NCBI RefSeq assembly: GCF_017377775.1
Contig: NZ_JAFVLN010000001.1
Location: forward strand, 62,001 to 126,000
DNA: 64,000 nucleotides
Origin: Streptomyces sp. VRA16 Mangrove soil
GTDB taxonomy: Bacteria > Actinomycetota > Actinomycetes > Streptomycetales > Streptomycetaceae
Direction of reading: 5' to 3'
Below the pieces are notes generated by a model. That model had not been told where the DNA came from, did no database searches, and saw only the letters and a list, made by a program, of their open reading frames with translations. Position 1 is the stretch's first letter. Every line of letters begins with the position of its first letter. The translations under genes were made by a program, and so were the position numbers. Positions 25,291-33,641 of the stretch are shown piece after piece.

Positions 25291-26975
25291 GCGGTCTCCT
25301 CGGGGACGGTGATCAGGGTGGGTCCTGGCGTGGTGAGGGCGCGGGCGAGCACGGCCGCCAGTTCGCCCGGCGCGTGGACGGTGACGCCGCGGCCCCCGTA
25401 GGCGCGGGCCAGCGCGGACAGATCCACGCGCGCGTGGTCGACCGCCACGGGTTGGTCGCCGCGGGCGGCCATCTCGTCGCGGATCTCGCCGTACCCGGCG
25501 TTGTCGAACACGACGACGGGCAGGGGGAGCCGCAGCTCGGTGGCCGTGGCGAGCTCCTGGATCGTGAACTGGAGTCCACCGTCGCCGCTGATCGCGACCA
25601 CCTGACGGTCGGGGCGCGCGGCCTTGGCGCCGATGGCCGCGGGCAGCGCGTAGCCGAGAGTGCCGAAGCCCGTGGGGTGCAGATAGCGGGCGTCGGGGCC
25701 CAGGGCGAGATGGGGGAGGGCGCCGTAGTAGCAGCACTGGGCGCTGTCCGAAGTGACGACGGCGTCCGGGGCGAGGGTGGTACCGATCGCCTCCAAGTAG
25801 GGCAGCCAGCGGGCGTCCCTGCGGTGCGTCTCGTCGTCACGGGCCGCCTTCAGGGTGGCCGTCTCGTCGTGCGCGTCCTCGTCGGCGGGCCTTCGGGGCC
25901 CGACGGCCTCGACGAGTGCGTCCTCGTCGGCGGGCCTTCGGGGCCCGACGGCCTCGACCAGCGCGTCCAGCGTCGCCGCCGCATCGCCGACCAGGGGCAC
26001 ATCGGCCACGTGCCGCGCGTACATCTGCGCCGGATCGATGTCCACGCGGATCAACCGGCCCTGCAACGGAGGCAGTTCGCTCCACAGGTCGGACTCCGCC
26101 AGCTCGGTGCCGATGGCCAGGACCACGTCCCGTGTCGCCAGCCACTTCTGGACTGCCGGGCTGTGCAACGACACTCCTAGGGCGAGCGGATGGCGCTCGT
26201 CCACGACGTTCTTGCCGTTCGCCGTCGTGACGACCGGGGCGCCGAGCCGCTCGGCCAGGACGCGGCACGGGCCGGCCGCGCCGCGGGCGCCGCCGCCCAG
26301 GACGAGGGCCGGTCGCTCGGCCCGCGCGAGCAGCGCGGCAGCCCGCTCGACGGACTCCGGCGCCGCGCCGCGCCGCCCGGCCGGTGGGGCCGTACGGACG
26401 CGCCCCACCGGTTCGGCCGCCTCCAGCAGATCGAGCGGCACCTCGATGTGGACGGGCCGCGGCCGTTCCGTGCGGAACAGCGTGAACGCGCGGGCCACGG
26501 CCACACCGATCTCGTCCACGGACGACACCCGGTGACTGAAGGCGGCCACATTGCGCAGCGCCTCCGTCTGGCTGGGCATCTCATGCAGCAGCCCGGTGGC
26601 CTGGCGTGGATGGCGCAGCGGCATCCCTGGCGAGACGACGAGGAGCGGGACACTGTCGGAGTGGGCCTGGCCGACGGCCGCCGCGATGTTCAGCAGGGCC
26701 GGGCCCGTGGTCGTGATCGCGACCCCCGGTTCGCCCGTCACGCGCGCGTGGGCGTCCGCCGCGTACCCGGCGCCCTGTTCGTGACGCGGGGCCGTGTGCG
26801 CGATGCCGTACGTCGCCAGGTGCCGGTAGATCTCCAGGTTGTGCGTGCCGGGGATGCCGAAGGCGCGGGTGACGCCGTGCGCGGCGAGGGCACGTGCGAC
26901 GGCCTCGCCGCCGGTCAGGCGCAGCGGGTCCGGCGCGGGTGCGGCGTCCGGGACGACGCCGGGAGTGTCCGTCAC
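25287..26975 (-). CDS. ThDP-dependent 2-oxo acid decarboxylase / acetolactate synthase-like
   Basis: 562 residues from GTG 26975, overlapping the acyl-CoA dehydrogenase stop (GTGA). Three ThDP-family domains are present: the PYR domain with the catalytic Glu (PRHEQGAGYAADAHARVTG), a central domain (ALVLGGGARGAA ...), and the PP domain with the ISGDGGLQFTIQELATATELRLPL motif. The N-terminus (LTGGEAVARALAAHGVTRAFGIPGTHNLEIYRHLATYGI) resembles 5-guanidino-2-oxopentanoate decarboxylase (AruI) more than true acetolactate synthase, but the substrate is uncertain. A 45-bp in-frame tandem duplication repeats ALVEAVGPRRPADED in the central-to-C-terminal linker. Confidence 0.88.
   Translation of the reverse strand: MTDTPGVVPDAAPAPDPLRLTGGEAVARALAAHGVTRAFGIPGTHNLEIYRHLATYGIAHTAPRHEQGAGYAADAHARVTGEPGVAITTTGPALLNIAAAVGQAHSDSVPLLVVSPGMPLRHPRQATGLLHEMPSQTEALRNVAAFSHRVSSVDEIGVAVARAFTLFRTERPRPVHIEVPLDLLEAAEPVGRVRTAPPAGRRGAAPESVERAAALLARAERPALVLGGGARGAAGPCRVLAERLGAPVVTTANGKNVVDERHPLALGVSLHSPAVQKWLATRDVVLAIGTELAESDLWSELPPLQGRLIRVDIDPAQMYARHVADVPLVGDAAATLDALVEAVGPRRPADEDALVEAVGPRRPADEDAHDETATLKAARDDETHRRDARWLPYLEAIGTTLAPDAVVTSDSAQCCYYGALPHLALGPDARYLHPTGFGTLGYALPAAIGAKAARPDRQVVAISGDGGLQFTIQELATATELRLPLPVVVFDNAGYGEIRDEMAARGDQPVAVDHARVDLSALARAYGGRGVTVHAPGELAAVLARALTTPGPTLITVPEETA
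25873..25962. repeat. 45-bp tandem duplication inside the ThDP enzyme gene
   Basis: Two nearly identical 45-bp copies (25873-25917 and 25918-25962) differ only at their right ends. They encode the 15-residue unit ALVEAVGPRRPADED twice on the minus strand. Each copy contains a GGGCC-TTCG-GGCCC stem, which could promote replication slippage. The reading frame is kept. Confidence 0.9.
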
Positions 26976-28129
26976 AGCGACCTCGAGATGACCAGGCGCA
27001 TGATGTCGGAGGTGCCCTCCTCGATCTCCTCCAGCTTCGCGTCCCGCATCCACTGCTCGACCGGGAACTCGCGCGAGTAGCCCCAGCCGCCGAGCGTCTG
27101 GACGGCCGCCCAGGTGCAGTACGCGGCCGTCTCCGACGCCGTGAGCTTGGCCATGGCCGCCTCGGCGGTGGCGTCGAGACCGGCGTCCAGTCGGCGGGCC
27201 GCCCGCCATGTCATCAGCCGGGCCTGCTCGATCCGGGTGCGCATGTCGGCGAGGCGGAAGGCGACCGCCTGGTGCTCGATGATCGGCTTGCCGAACTGCA
27301 CGCGCGTGCGCGCGTAGTCCCGCGCGTACTCGTAGGCGGCCCGCGCCACACCCGTGGCCGCCGCGCCGAGCACCGCGCGGGAGATGTCGAAGGTACGCAT
27401 CAGGCCGACGAAACCCTGCCCCTCGTCCCCGAGCCGGTTCTCCTCGGGGACGAACGCGTCGGAGAAGAAGACCTCCCGGCACACGATGGCGCGCTGGCCC
27501 ATCTTGCGCATCGGCTCACCGAAGGTGACGCCCTCGGTGTTCTTGCGCAGCAGGAAGGCGCTCACCCCGCGCGAACGCTGCGTCGGGTCCGTTTTGGCGA
27601 AGACCACGTACAGCTCGGCCTCGCCCGCGTTCGAGATCCATGCCTTCTGGCCGTCGAGCCGGTAGCCGCCGTCGACGCGGGTCGCCGTGGTGGTGATGGA
27701 CGCGGCGTCCGAACCGGACCCCGGCTCGGTGGTGGCGAGGGAGGTCATCGGGGTGTCGGAGCCGGTCAGCGGCGTCAGCCAGGCGCGCTTCTGCTCCTCG
27801 GTGCCCAGGGCCAGGACCGGGTCGGCGAAGAAGCCGTTCGAGCAGAGCAGATTGCCGATGCCCAGGTCCCCCACGCACAGCTCCTCCTGGACGAGGCACT
27901 GCGTGAACACGTCCGTGAAGCCCCCGCCCCCGTACTCCTCCGGGAGCATGAAACCGGTGATGCCGACCTTGGCGGCCTTGTGCCACAGGTCCCAGGGGGT
28001 CTCGACGTCCGCCTCGTCCACGGCACGCGCGCGGGGCCGGATCTCGTCGGTCGCGAACGACCGCGCGAGATCCACGACGGCGCGCTGCTCGTCGGTGAGC
28101 GGGACCAGCTCGGTGGGGAGTTCCGACAC
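26972..28129 (-). CDS. Acyl-CoA dehydrogenase
   Basis: 385 residues from GTG 28129, with GGAGGAA upstream. All three ACAD domains are clear: N-terminal helices (LTDEQRAVVDLARSFATDEIRPRA), the beta domain with the FAD/substrate motif (ATTEPGSGSDAASITTTA) and the helical C-terminal domain ending QTLGGWGYSREFPVEQWMRDAKLEEIEEGTSDIMRLVI, where EEGTSDI is the conserved FAD-binding tail. Length is typical. It is the first gene of an operon of four overlapping genes; the substrate is probably a short or branched acyl-CoA. A palindrome just upstream is a likely TetR-type operator. Confidence 0.94.
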   Translation of the reverse strand: MSELPTELVPLTDEQRAVVDLARSFATDEIRPRARAVDEADVETPWDLWHKAAKVGITGFMLPEEYGGGGFTDVFTQCLVQEELCVGDLGIGNLLCSNGFFADPVLALGTEEQKRAWLTPLTGSDTPMTSLATTEPGSGSDAASITTTATRVDGGYRLDGQKAWISNAGEAELYVVFAKTDPTQRSRGVSAFLLRKNTEGVTFGEPMRKMGQRAIVCREVFFSDAFVPEENRLGDEGQGFVGLMRTFDISRAVLGAAATGVARAAYEYARDYARTRVQFGKPIIEHQAVAFRLADMRTRIEQARLMTWRAARRLDAGLDATAEAAMAKLTASETAAYCTWAAVQTLGGWGYSREFPVEQWMRDAKLEEIEEGTSDIMRLVISRSL

Positions 28130-28148
28130 GGTTCCTCCAGGTGGCTTT

Positions 28149-28168
28149 ACTGAATCGTCAGTCAGTAT
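28149..28168. promoter_or_regulatory. TetR-type operator upstream of the acyl-CoA dehydrogenase operon
   Basis: TACTGAATCGTCAGTCAGTA carries outer arms TACTGA/TCAGTA and a nested ACTGA/TCAGT pair, 20-39 bp upstream of the start codon. A second, looser pair (ACTGA at 28204, TCAGT at 28217) follows. No TetR gene is adjacent, so the regulator would act from elsewhere. Confidence 0.55.
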
Positions 28169-28355
28169 CTGGATGCCGCGAGAGCCCTGTCAATGGGCCG
28201 GGTACTGAATGATGGATCAGTTCGGGGCGGGACGGAGGGTGCGTTCGAGCCAGGTGTGCGTGGTGGGCAGGCGGGGCGGGGACGATCCGGGCTCACGGCG
28301 CGTTGTCGGTGGGGCCGCACATAATGGGAATCCTGATCGATCAACGGGAGGCGCC

Positions 28356-29519
28356 GTGTCACGTTCTCTGAGTTCCGGGCTGCGATCGCTGCAGCCCGCC
28401 GCCTTCGGTGCCGAGCCCACCGGCGCGCGCTGGGAGCGCATCAGAAAGTCGCCGAACTTCGCGGACGGCTCCTTCCAGAACCCGGAGGGCGCCCGCACCC
28501 GTCCCGACGGTTCCATGGTCGAGTTCGCGAAGATCTACTTCCGCAAGGAGGAGCGCGTCCTGCGCGCCCCCGCCGGGACCGTCCCGGTCCACGCCACGAC
28601 CCTCGCCGACCTGGCGAAGCCCCCGGTCAGCGGATTGCGCATCACATGGATGGGCCACTCCAGCGTGCTGGCCGAGATCGACGGCGTGCGGGTGCTCTTC
28701 GACCCGGTCTGGGGTGAGCGCTGCTCCCCGTTCGCCTTCGCGGGGCCGAAGCGACTGCACCCGGTACCGCTGCCGCTCGCCGCGCTCGGCCCGGTAGACG
28801 TGGTGGTGATCTCGCACGACCACTACGACCACCTGGACATGCCCACGATCAAGGCGCTGGCCCACACCGACACCGTCTTCGCGGTCCCGCTCGGCGTCGG
28901 CGCGCACCTGGAGCATTGGGGCGTGCCCGCCGACCGGCTGCGCGAGCTGGACTGGCACGAGTCGACCACGGTCTCCGGAGTGACGCTCACGGCGACGCCC
29001 GCCCGCCACTTCTGCGGCCGCGGCATGCGCAACCCGCAGCACACGCTGTGGGCGTCATGGGTGGCCGCCGGCTCCGAGCACCGCGTCTACCACAGCGGTG
29101 ACACCGGCTATTTCCAGGGCTTCAAGGACATCGGCGCCGAGCACGGCCCGTTCGACCTGACCATGATCCAGATCGGTGCGTACTCCGACTTCTGGCCCGA
29201 CATCCACATGACCCCGGAGGAGGGCATGCGCGCCCACCTCGACCTCCAGGGCGGTCCTGTGTCGGGGCCGATGCTGCCGATCCACTGGGCGACGTTCAAT
29301 CTCGCGCCGCACGCCTGGACGGACCCGGGAGAGGGGACGGTCACCGCGGCGCGCCGGGCCGCCGCGCGGCTCGCGCTGCCGCGTCCGGGCGAGCCGTTCG
29401 AGCCGTCCGCCGCGTCGCTGCCTACGGAGCAGTGGTGGCGGCCCGCCGCCGCGGTTCCCAAGGGCGGGTGGCCGGTGGCCGAGGCGGCCGGGGCTCCTGA
29501 GGTCGTGGTGGCCGGGTAG
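28356..29519 (+). CDS. MBL-fold metallo-hydrolase (NAPE-PLD/UlaG-like)
   Basis: 387 residues from GTG 28356, with GGGAGG 5 nt upstream. The metallo-beta-lactamase motif SHDHYDHLD gives His154, His156, Asp158 and His159; further ligands are in ATPARHFCGRG and YHSGDTGYFQGF. The order and spacing match the NAPE-PLD/UlaG branch (FADGSFQNPEG and GPMLPIHWATFNLA are typical). Such enzymes act as phosphodiesterases or lactonases. No signal peptide. It is monocistronic and divergent from the acyl-CoA dehydrogenase operon; a functional link is not evident. Confidence 0.9.
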   Translation: MSRSLSSGLRSLQPAAFGAEPTGARWERIRKSPNFADGSFQNPEGARTRPDGSMVEFAKIYFRKEERVLRAPAGTVPVHATTLADLAKPPVSGLRITWMGHSSVLAEIDGVRVLFDPVWGERCSPFAFAGPKRLHPVPLPLAALGPVDVVVISHDHYDHLDMPTIKALAHTDTVFAVPLGVGAHLEHWGVPADRLRELDWHESTTVSGVTLTATPARHFCGRGMRNPQHTLWASWVAAGSEHRVYHSGDTGYFQGFKDIGAEHGPFDLTMIQIGAYSDFWPDIHMTPEEGMRAHLDLQGGPVSGPMLPIHWATFNLAPHAWTDPGEGTVTAARRAAARLALPRPGEPFEPSAASLPTEQWWRPAAAVPKGGWPVAEAAGAPEVVVAG

Positions 29520-29780
29520 GGCCGGCGGTTCTTCTCGGGGCGGGCGGTGGCGCCTTCGTTCGCCCTGGGGCGCGGCTGTGCGGCTGTGCGGGGTGCGGTG
29601 CGTGGTGGTGAGGCTTTGCAGGGGCGCGGCTCTGCGGTGGTGCAGGGGTGCAGGGGTGCAGGGGTGCAGCTGTGGGGTGGTGCGGTGGTGCAGTGGTGCG
29701 GCCCTGGAGTCGTCTGCGCAGCGTCGGGCTGCGGCCGGGGGCCCGGGCGGTGGGCCGTGTCCCACTTCCGGCGTGTCACA
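29520..29780. repeat. Low-complexity intergenic tract with TGCAGGGG repeats
   Basis: About 260 bp with no credible gene. Between roughly 29640 and 29700 the 8-mer GTGCAGGG and its variants GTGCGGTG and GTGCAGTG recur in tandem. Translation gives His/Cys/Pro-rich repeats of no known kind. It lies just beyond a decayed gene and may reflect the lack of selection there. Confidence 0.6.
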
Positions 29781-30151
29781 CCCCGGGCGTCCTCGACACG
29801 GACCATCCGTGGTGCGGCGGAGTCCTGATGGCGCTTGGCGCGGCCCAGCAGACCGACTGAGAGGTGAGCGGTGTCCTGGGGCTCGTCGGGGCCGACGTAC
29901 GTGAGGACGCCCCGAAGGTGACCGGTGACGACCCGGCCCTCGGGTTCCTCGGGCTCGATCACCCCGAAGTCACCGGCCGACGAGCCGGCGCGCACCGGGC
30001 CGGACGCCGCGAGGATCTCCCTCGCCTGCGCCGCGCGGTCATTGTCCGGTGCCGGCAGCACGACACAGGTGCCGTGCGCGAACAGCGCCCATGACTTACC
30101 GGGGTCGGCGAGCAGCCGCCGTCACGCGTCTATCAGCGTCTCGATGTCCAT
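29781..30151 (-). pseudogene. Decayed small hypothetical gene (nonsense mutation at codon 10, lost stop)
   Basis: On the minus strand from ATG 30151 the reading frame gives MDIETLIDA, then TGA at 30122-30124, then continues in the same frame as RRLLADPGKSWALFAHGTCVVLPAPDNDRA... to VRVEDARG near 29785. The parts before and after the stop read as one continuous protein of about 120 residues, similar to a Streptomyces hypothetical family starting MDIETLIDxARRLL. A CGA-to-TGA change would explain the stop. The C-terminus also runs on without a stop into low-complexity sequence. A pipeline might instead call a shorter ORF from an internal GTG at 30061. Confidence 0.6.
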
Positions 30152-30331
30152 GGCGGCATCCTGCCGCAGGGCGCCGACAACGGGACCGGGTGGCGTGTGT
30201 GGTGGTGGGGGTTGGGGGGCGACACGACACGATCCCGGGGCCATGACTCGCCGCTCACGTACGGCCCTTGGACTGCGACTGCGACTGCGACTGCGACCGT
30301 GACGGCTACGGTGGTCGCGACGACGCTGACG

Positions 30332-30384
30332 GTCGGCTCCGCCCCGCCGACCGCGGAGGGAACCGTCGGCGGGGCGGAGCCGAC
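30332..30384 (-). terminator. Long perfect hairpin, probable terminator of the VOC gene
   Basis: A perfect 20-bp inverted repeat (left arm 30332-30351, right arm 30365-30384, 13-nt loop) lies about 45 bp downstream of the VOC stop on the minus strand. Arms are GC-rich (core GGCTCCGCCCCGCC). No T-tract is present. It would stop transcription before the pseudogene. Confidence 0.7.
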
Positions 30385-30426
30385 GGGCCTCGCGCCGGGA
30401 ATGAGGGCGCCGCCCGGGTGCGGATG

Positions 30427-30894
30427 TCACTCGGCCGGTCTCGAATCCGCCGCCACACAGAACTCGTTGCCCTCAGGATCCGCCATCACCACGTGGTGGC
30501 CGTCGAACTCCTCCAGGATTGTCCCGCCCGCTCGCGCCAACCGGTCCGCCTCCGCGACGATCCGCTCCCAACGCTGCTGCGCCGATCCGTGGCCCGGTAC
30601 CCGTACGTCGATGTGCAGCCGGTTCTTCGCCCGCTTCGGCTCGCGCACCGTCAGGATCGACAGGCGCGGCCCGATCCCGTCCGGATCGCACAACCACGCG
30701 CCGCCGTCGTCCTCCGCGCCCTCGTCCGCGCCCTTGTCCGCGTTCCCCGGCGCGCCGAAGGACGCGACCCACTCCTCGCGCGTCGCGAACGGCGCGGGCG
30801 GGGGCTCGTCCACATAGCCGAGCGCCGTCTTCCAGAAGTCGGCGAGCAGCGTCGCGTCCGCGCAGTCGAGCGTGAGGTCGAATCTCGTTGCCAT
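30427..30894 (-). CDS. VOC-family protein (glyoxalase/bleomycin-resistance fold)
   Basis: 155 residues from ATG 30894. MATRFDLTLDCADATLLADFWKTALGY at the start and HHVVMADPEGNEFCV at the end are the standard beginning and end of a VOC (glyoxalase-like) domain in actinobacteria; LHIDVRV sits in the middle. Such proteins bind or modify small molecules, sometimes metal-dependently; no specific role can be given. The middle contains an Asp/Glu/Gly-rich loop (ADKGADEGAEDDGG). It is divergent from the conservon and followed by a strong hairpin. Confidence 0.9.
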   Translation of the reverse strand: MATRFDLTLDCADATLLADFWKTALGYVDEPPPAPFATREEWVASFGAPGNADKGADEGAEDDGGAWLCDPDGIGPRLSILTVREPKRAKNRLHIDVRVPGHGSAQQRWERIVAEADRLARAGGTILEEFDGHHVVMADPEGNEFCVAADSRPAE

Positions 30895-31129
30895 GAAAAC
30901 CGACCGTACGCGGCACCACTGACAATCCAGTCCGAGCAGCCCTGCTCGAGTCGTAATCGGTCTGACGTGCGAAGGCTCATACCAGAGCGGGACGCCGACC
31001 GTCGGAGTTTGGCAACTGCCCACCGCACATGAGGTGTTGACGACTACCGTGAGTGGCCGCCGTGCGACGCCCGGTCGTCGTGACGTGCCCTCACAAACCA
31101 GGATCCGAGACCGAGGACGAGGACGCCGC

Positions 31130-32914
31130 ATGTCTCAGCTTCGCCAGCCGGCCGCACGCGCAGACCGCCGTGAAGGCGGTCGGCACGGCAGGCCGACGGG
31201 GCGGGCCGCAGCGCAGGTACACCGGCCTGCAGAGACACACATACGGCCGCAACTGCTGCGCATCGCCGTACTGCCACCGCTCGCCGTGGCGCTCAGCGCG
31301 TGCGCCGCGGTCATCTTCCTCGTACGGTCCACGGGCGTACGCCCCAGCGTGGAGCTGTGGGCCGTGCTCTCCGGGGCCGTCATCGTCACGACAGCGGGCA
31401 TCCTGATCGCCGCCGTCGCCGCCGACCGCGCGGCCACCGCCGTCCGGGACCGCGTCGTCGGCCTGCGCCGCACCAGCGCGCGCGGGCAGGCCGAACTGCG
31501 CGGACTGGTCGAGCAGTTGCGCAAGGGGGAGGGGCCGCCGCCGCGCCGCGCACCGTCGCCCGCGCCGAGCGGCTCCGACGACTTCGACAAGCTCGCGGCC
31601 GACCTGGCGCGCGCCCAGGACATCGCGGTCACCGCCGTCGTGCAGGCCACCCAGCTCTCCAGCCGGGCGGGCAGCCAGCAGACGGTCGAGGTGTTCGTCA
31701 ATCTGGCACGGCGGTTGCAGTCCCTGGTGCACCGCGAGATCTCGATCCTCGACGACCTGGAGAACGATGTCGAGGACCCGGATCTGCTCAAGGGCCTCTT
31801 CCATGTGGACCACTTGGCGACGCGCATCCGTAGGCACGCGGAGAACCTCGCCGTCCTGGGCGGCGCGGTCTCGCGCCGCCAGTGGAGCCACCCCGTCTCC
31901 ATGACCGAGGTGATGCGCTCCGCCATCGCCGAGGTGGAGCAGTACTCGCGGGTCAAACTGGTGCCGCCGATCGACGGCACCCTGCGTGGGCACGCCGTCG
32001 CCGACTGCATCCACCTGCTCGCCGAACTCGTGGAGAACGCCACGGTGTTCTCCGCCCCGCACACCCAGGTCCTGCTCCGTGCCAACCTGGTCACCTCCGG
32101 GCTCGCCGTCGAGGTCGAGGACCGTGGCCTCGGAATGCCGCTCACCGAGCAGAACAAGATGAACGCGCTGCTCGCCGACCCCGACCAGGTCAACGTCGCC
32201 AGCCTGCTCCAGGATGGCCGCATCGGCCTGTTCGTGGTGTCGCAGCTGGCGCGCCGGCACGGCATCACCGTACGACTGCAGACCAACATCTACGGAGGTG
32301 TCCAGGCCGTCCTCGTCCTGCCACAGGAGCTGCTCGGCTCCGAGCAGGGCGAACGGGCACCCCGCGTGCGCAAGGCCGCGGCCGCCGCGACCGCCGACAG
32401 CGTGCTGGGGCCGCAGGCAGCGGCGGCAGCGGCGTCCCCGCCGTCCGTGCCCGTGCCCGTGCCCGTACCGGAGGCGCAGCCCGCGGCGCCCTTGGCGCCC
32501 GTCGCCGTACCGCACCAGCCGCGCCCGGAGACGCCCGCGCCCTCTCCCGGCGGCGCCGCGCCGCTGCCCCAGCGCACCGCGGGCGGCACCCGCCCGACGC
32601 CCGCCGAGGCCGTACCCGGCATCCGTCCCGAGGACCGCCGGGCCGCGGAGCAGAGCACGCGGAACCCGCCCACGCCGGTGAGCGGCGTCGTGCGCGGCAC
32701 CATGGGCCGGCCCCAACTGCCGCGGCGCAGGGCGCAGGAGCACCTCGCCCCGCAACTGCGCGGCGGCCCGGCGCAGCGGCAGGAGGACGAGCCGCCCGTC
32801 GGACACGACCCCGGACTCATGGCGGCGTTCCAGCGCGGCATCACCCTCGCCGAGGCGGCCGATCCGCGCGAGATGCCCAGCCGGGACCGAGGCGACGAGG
32901 GCGGTACCACCTGA
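31130..32914 (+). CDS. cvnA: CvnA: conservon sensor-kinase-like ATPase
   Basis: 594 residues from ATG 31130. Two membrane helices lie near residues 43-68 and 78-98 (LLRIAVLPPLAVALSACAAVIFLV; LWAVLSGAVIVTTAGILIAAVAA), followed by a kinase-like region (TVEVFVNLARRLQSLVHREISILDDLENDVEDPDLLKGLFHVDHLATRIRRHAENLAVL), an HATPase_c domain with N box (LLAELVENATVFS) and G box (DRGLGM), and a long Pro/Ala-rich C-terminal tail from about residue 405. CvnA proteins assemble at the membrane with CvnB-D in a G-protein-like complex. The three genes that follow are exactly CvnB, C and D. The C-terminal tail is low-complexity and probably disordered. Confidence 0.92.
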   Translation: MSQLRQPAARADRREGGRHGRPTGRAAAQVHRPAETHIRPQLLRIAVLPPLAVALSACAAVIFLVRSTGVRPSVELWAVLSGAVIVTTAGILIAAVAADRAATAVRDRVVGLRRTSARGQAELRGLVEQLRKGEGPPPRRAPSPAPSGSDDFDKLAADLARAQDIAVTAVVQATQLSSRAGSQQTVEVFVNLARRLQSLVHREISILDDLENDVEDPDLLKGLFHVDHLATRIRRHAENLAVLGGAVSRRQWSHPVSMTEVMRSAIAEVEQYSRVKLVPPIDGTLRGHAVADCIHLLAELVENATVFSAPHTQVLLRANLVTSGLAVEVEDRGLGMPLTEQNKMNALLADPDQVNVASLLQDGRIGLFVVSQLARRHGITVRLQTNIYGGVQAVLVLPQELLGSEQGERAPRVRKAAAAATADSVLGPQAAAAAASPPSVPVPVPVPEAQPAAPLAPVAVPHQPRPETPAPSPGGAAPLPQRTAGGTRPTPAEAVPGIRPEDRRAAEQSTRNPPTPVSGVVRGTMGRPQLPRRRAQEHLAPQLRGGPAQRQEDEPPVGHDPGLMAAFQRGITLAEAADPREMPSRDRGDEGGTT

Positions 32915-33204
32915 TGACGCCCGCCTCCACGCCCCTGGCCTCCATGCCGTTGGCCTCCACGCCTCTGGTCCCCACGTGCCTGGTCCACATCTCACGCGCC
33001 CCCGCGCCAGTGGCCCCCACGACACCCATTTCCACCGCCACCTCCATCCCCACTGCCACCCCCACGACACCTGTCGACACGACGACGTCTGTCCACGCGC
33101 GCGTGCGGCGAAAGGCGATACCCGGCGGGCCGTCGTGCACGGCCCCCGCCGTCTCCCCGACCACCAGCACCACACCGAGCAGTCCACCAAGGAGTCGATC
33201 CCCC
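32915..33204 (+). other. Open linker between cvnA and cvnB, Thr/Pro-rich if translated
   Basis: 290 bp in which the cvnB reading frame stays open back to an ATG at 32914 that overlaps the cvnA stop as TGATG. If translated it would add 97 residues, rich in Thr, Pro and Ser with repeated AST(P)L units. The composition looks like untranslated low-complexity DNA, and cvnB has a better ribosome site (AAGGAG) before ATG 33205, so I treat it as non-coding while noting the alternative. Confidence 0.5.
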
Positions 33205-33639
33205 ATGGCGAGCGATGTGCCGACGGGTCATGTGTCCGATCTCGACTGGCTGATGAGCGGCCTCGTCCAGCGCGTACCCCACACCAACAGCGCCGTGCTG
33301 CTCTCCTCCGACGGTCTCGTCAAGTCCGTGCACGGGCTCGACACCGACAGCGCCGACCACATGGCGGCCCTCGCGTCCGGCCTCTACTCGCTCGGCCGCA
33401 GCGCCGGCGTCAGGTTCGGTGAGGGCGGTGACGTGCGCCAGGTGGTGGTGGAGCTGGACTCCGCCCTGCTCTTCGTGTCGACCGCCGGATCCGGCACCTG
33501 CCTCGCGGTGCTCGCAGGCCGGGAGGCCGACGCCGCCGTCCTCGGCTACGAGATGGCCATGCTCGTCAAGAGCGTCCGGCCCTACCTGGTGACAGCCCCC
33601 CGGCAGTCGCCGGCCGAGCCTTCGGCGATGAGGAATTGA
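33205..33639 (+). CDS. cvnB: CvnB: roadblock/LC7-domain protein
   Basis: 144 residues from ATG 33205. The single roadblock/LC7 domain begins LDWLMSGLVQRVPHTNSAVLLSSDGLVKSVHGLD and ends GREADAAVLGYEMAMLVKSVRPYL. In conservons CvnB interacts with CvnA and the small GTPase CvnD, resembling bacterial MglB. The ribosome site AAGGAG lies 10 nt upstream. An upstream coupled start at 32914 would give a 241-residue form. The next gene begins at GTG 33642, 2 nt beyond the stop. Confidence 0.93.
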   Translation: MASDVPTGHVSDLDWLMSGLVQRVPHTNSAVLLSSDGLVKSVHGLDTDSADHMAALASGLYSLGRSAGVRFGEGGDVRQVVVELDSALLFVSTAGSGTCLAVLAGREADAAVLGYEMAMLVKSVRPYLVTAPRQSPAEPSAMRN

Positions 33640-33641
33640 GG

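Noticed and set aside
30122..30430. A 102-codon minus-strand frame ending in MDIETLIDA
   Set aside because: Most of it is Arg-rich translation of the terminator hairpin and GACTGC repeats; only its last nine codons belong to the decayed gene.
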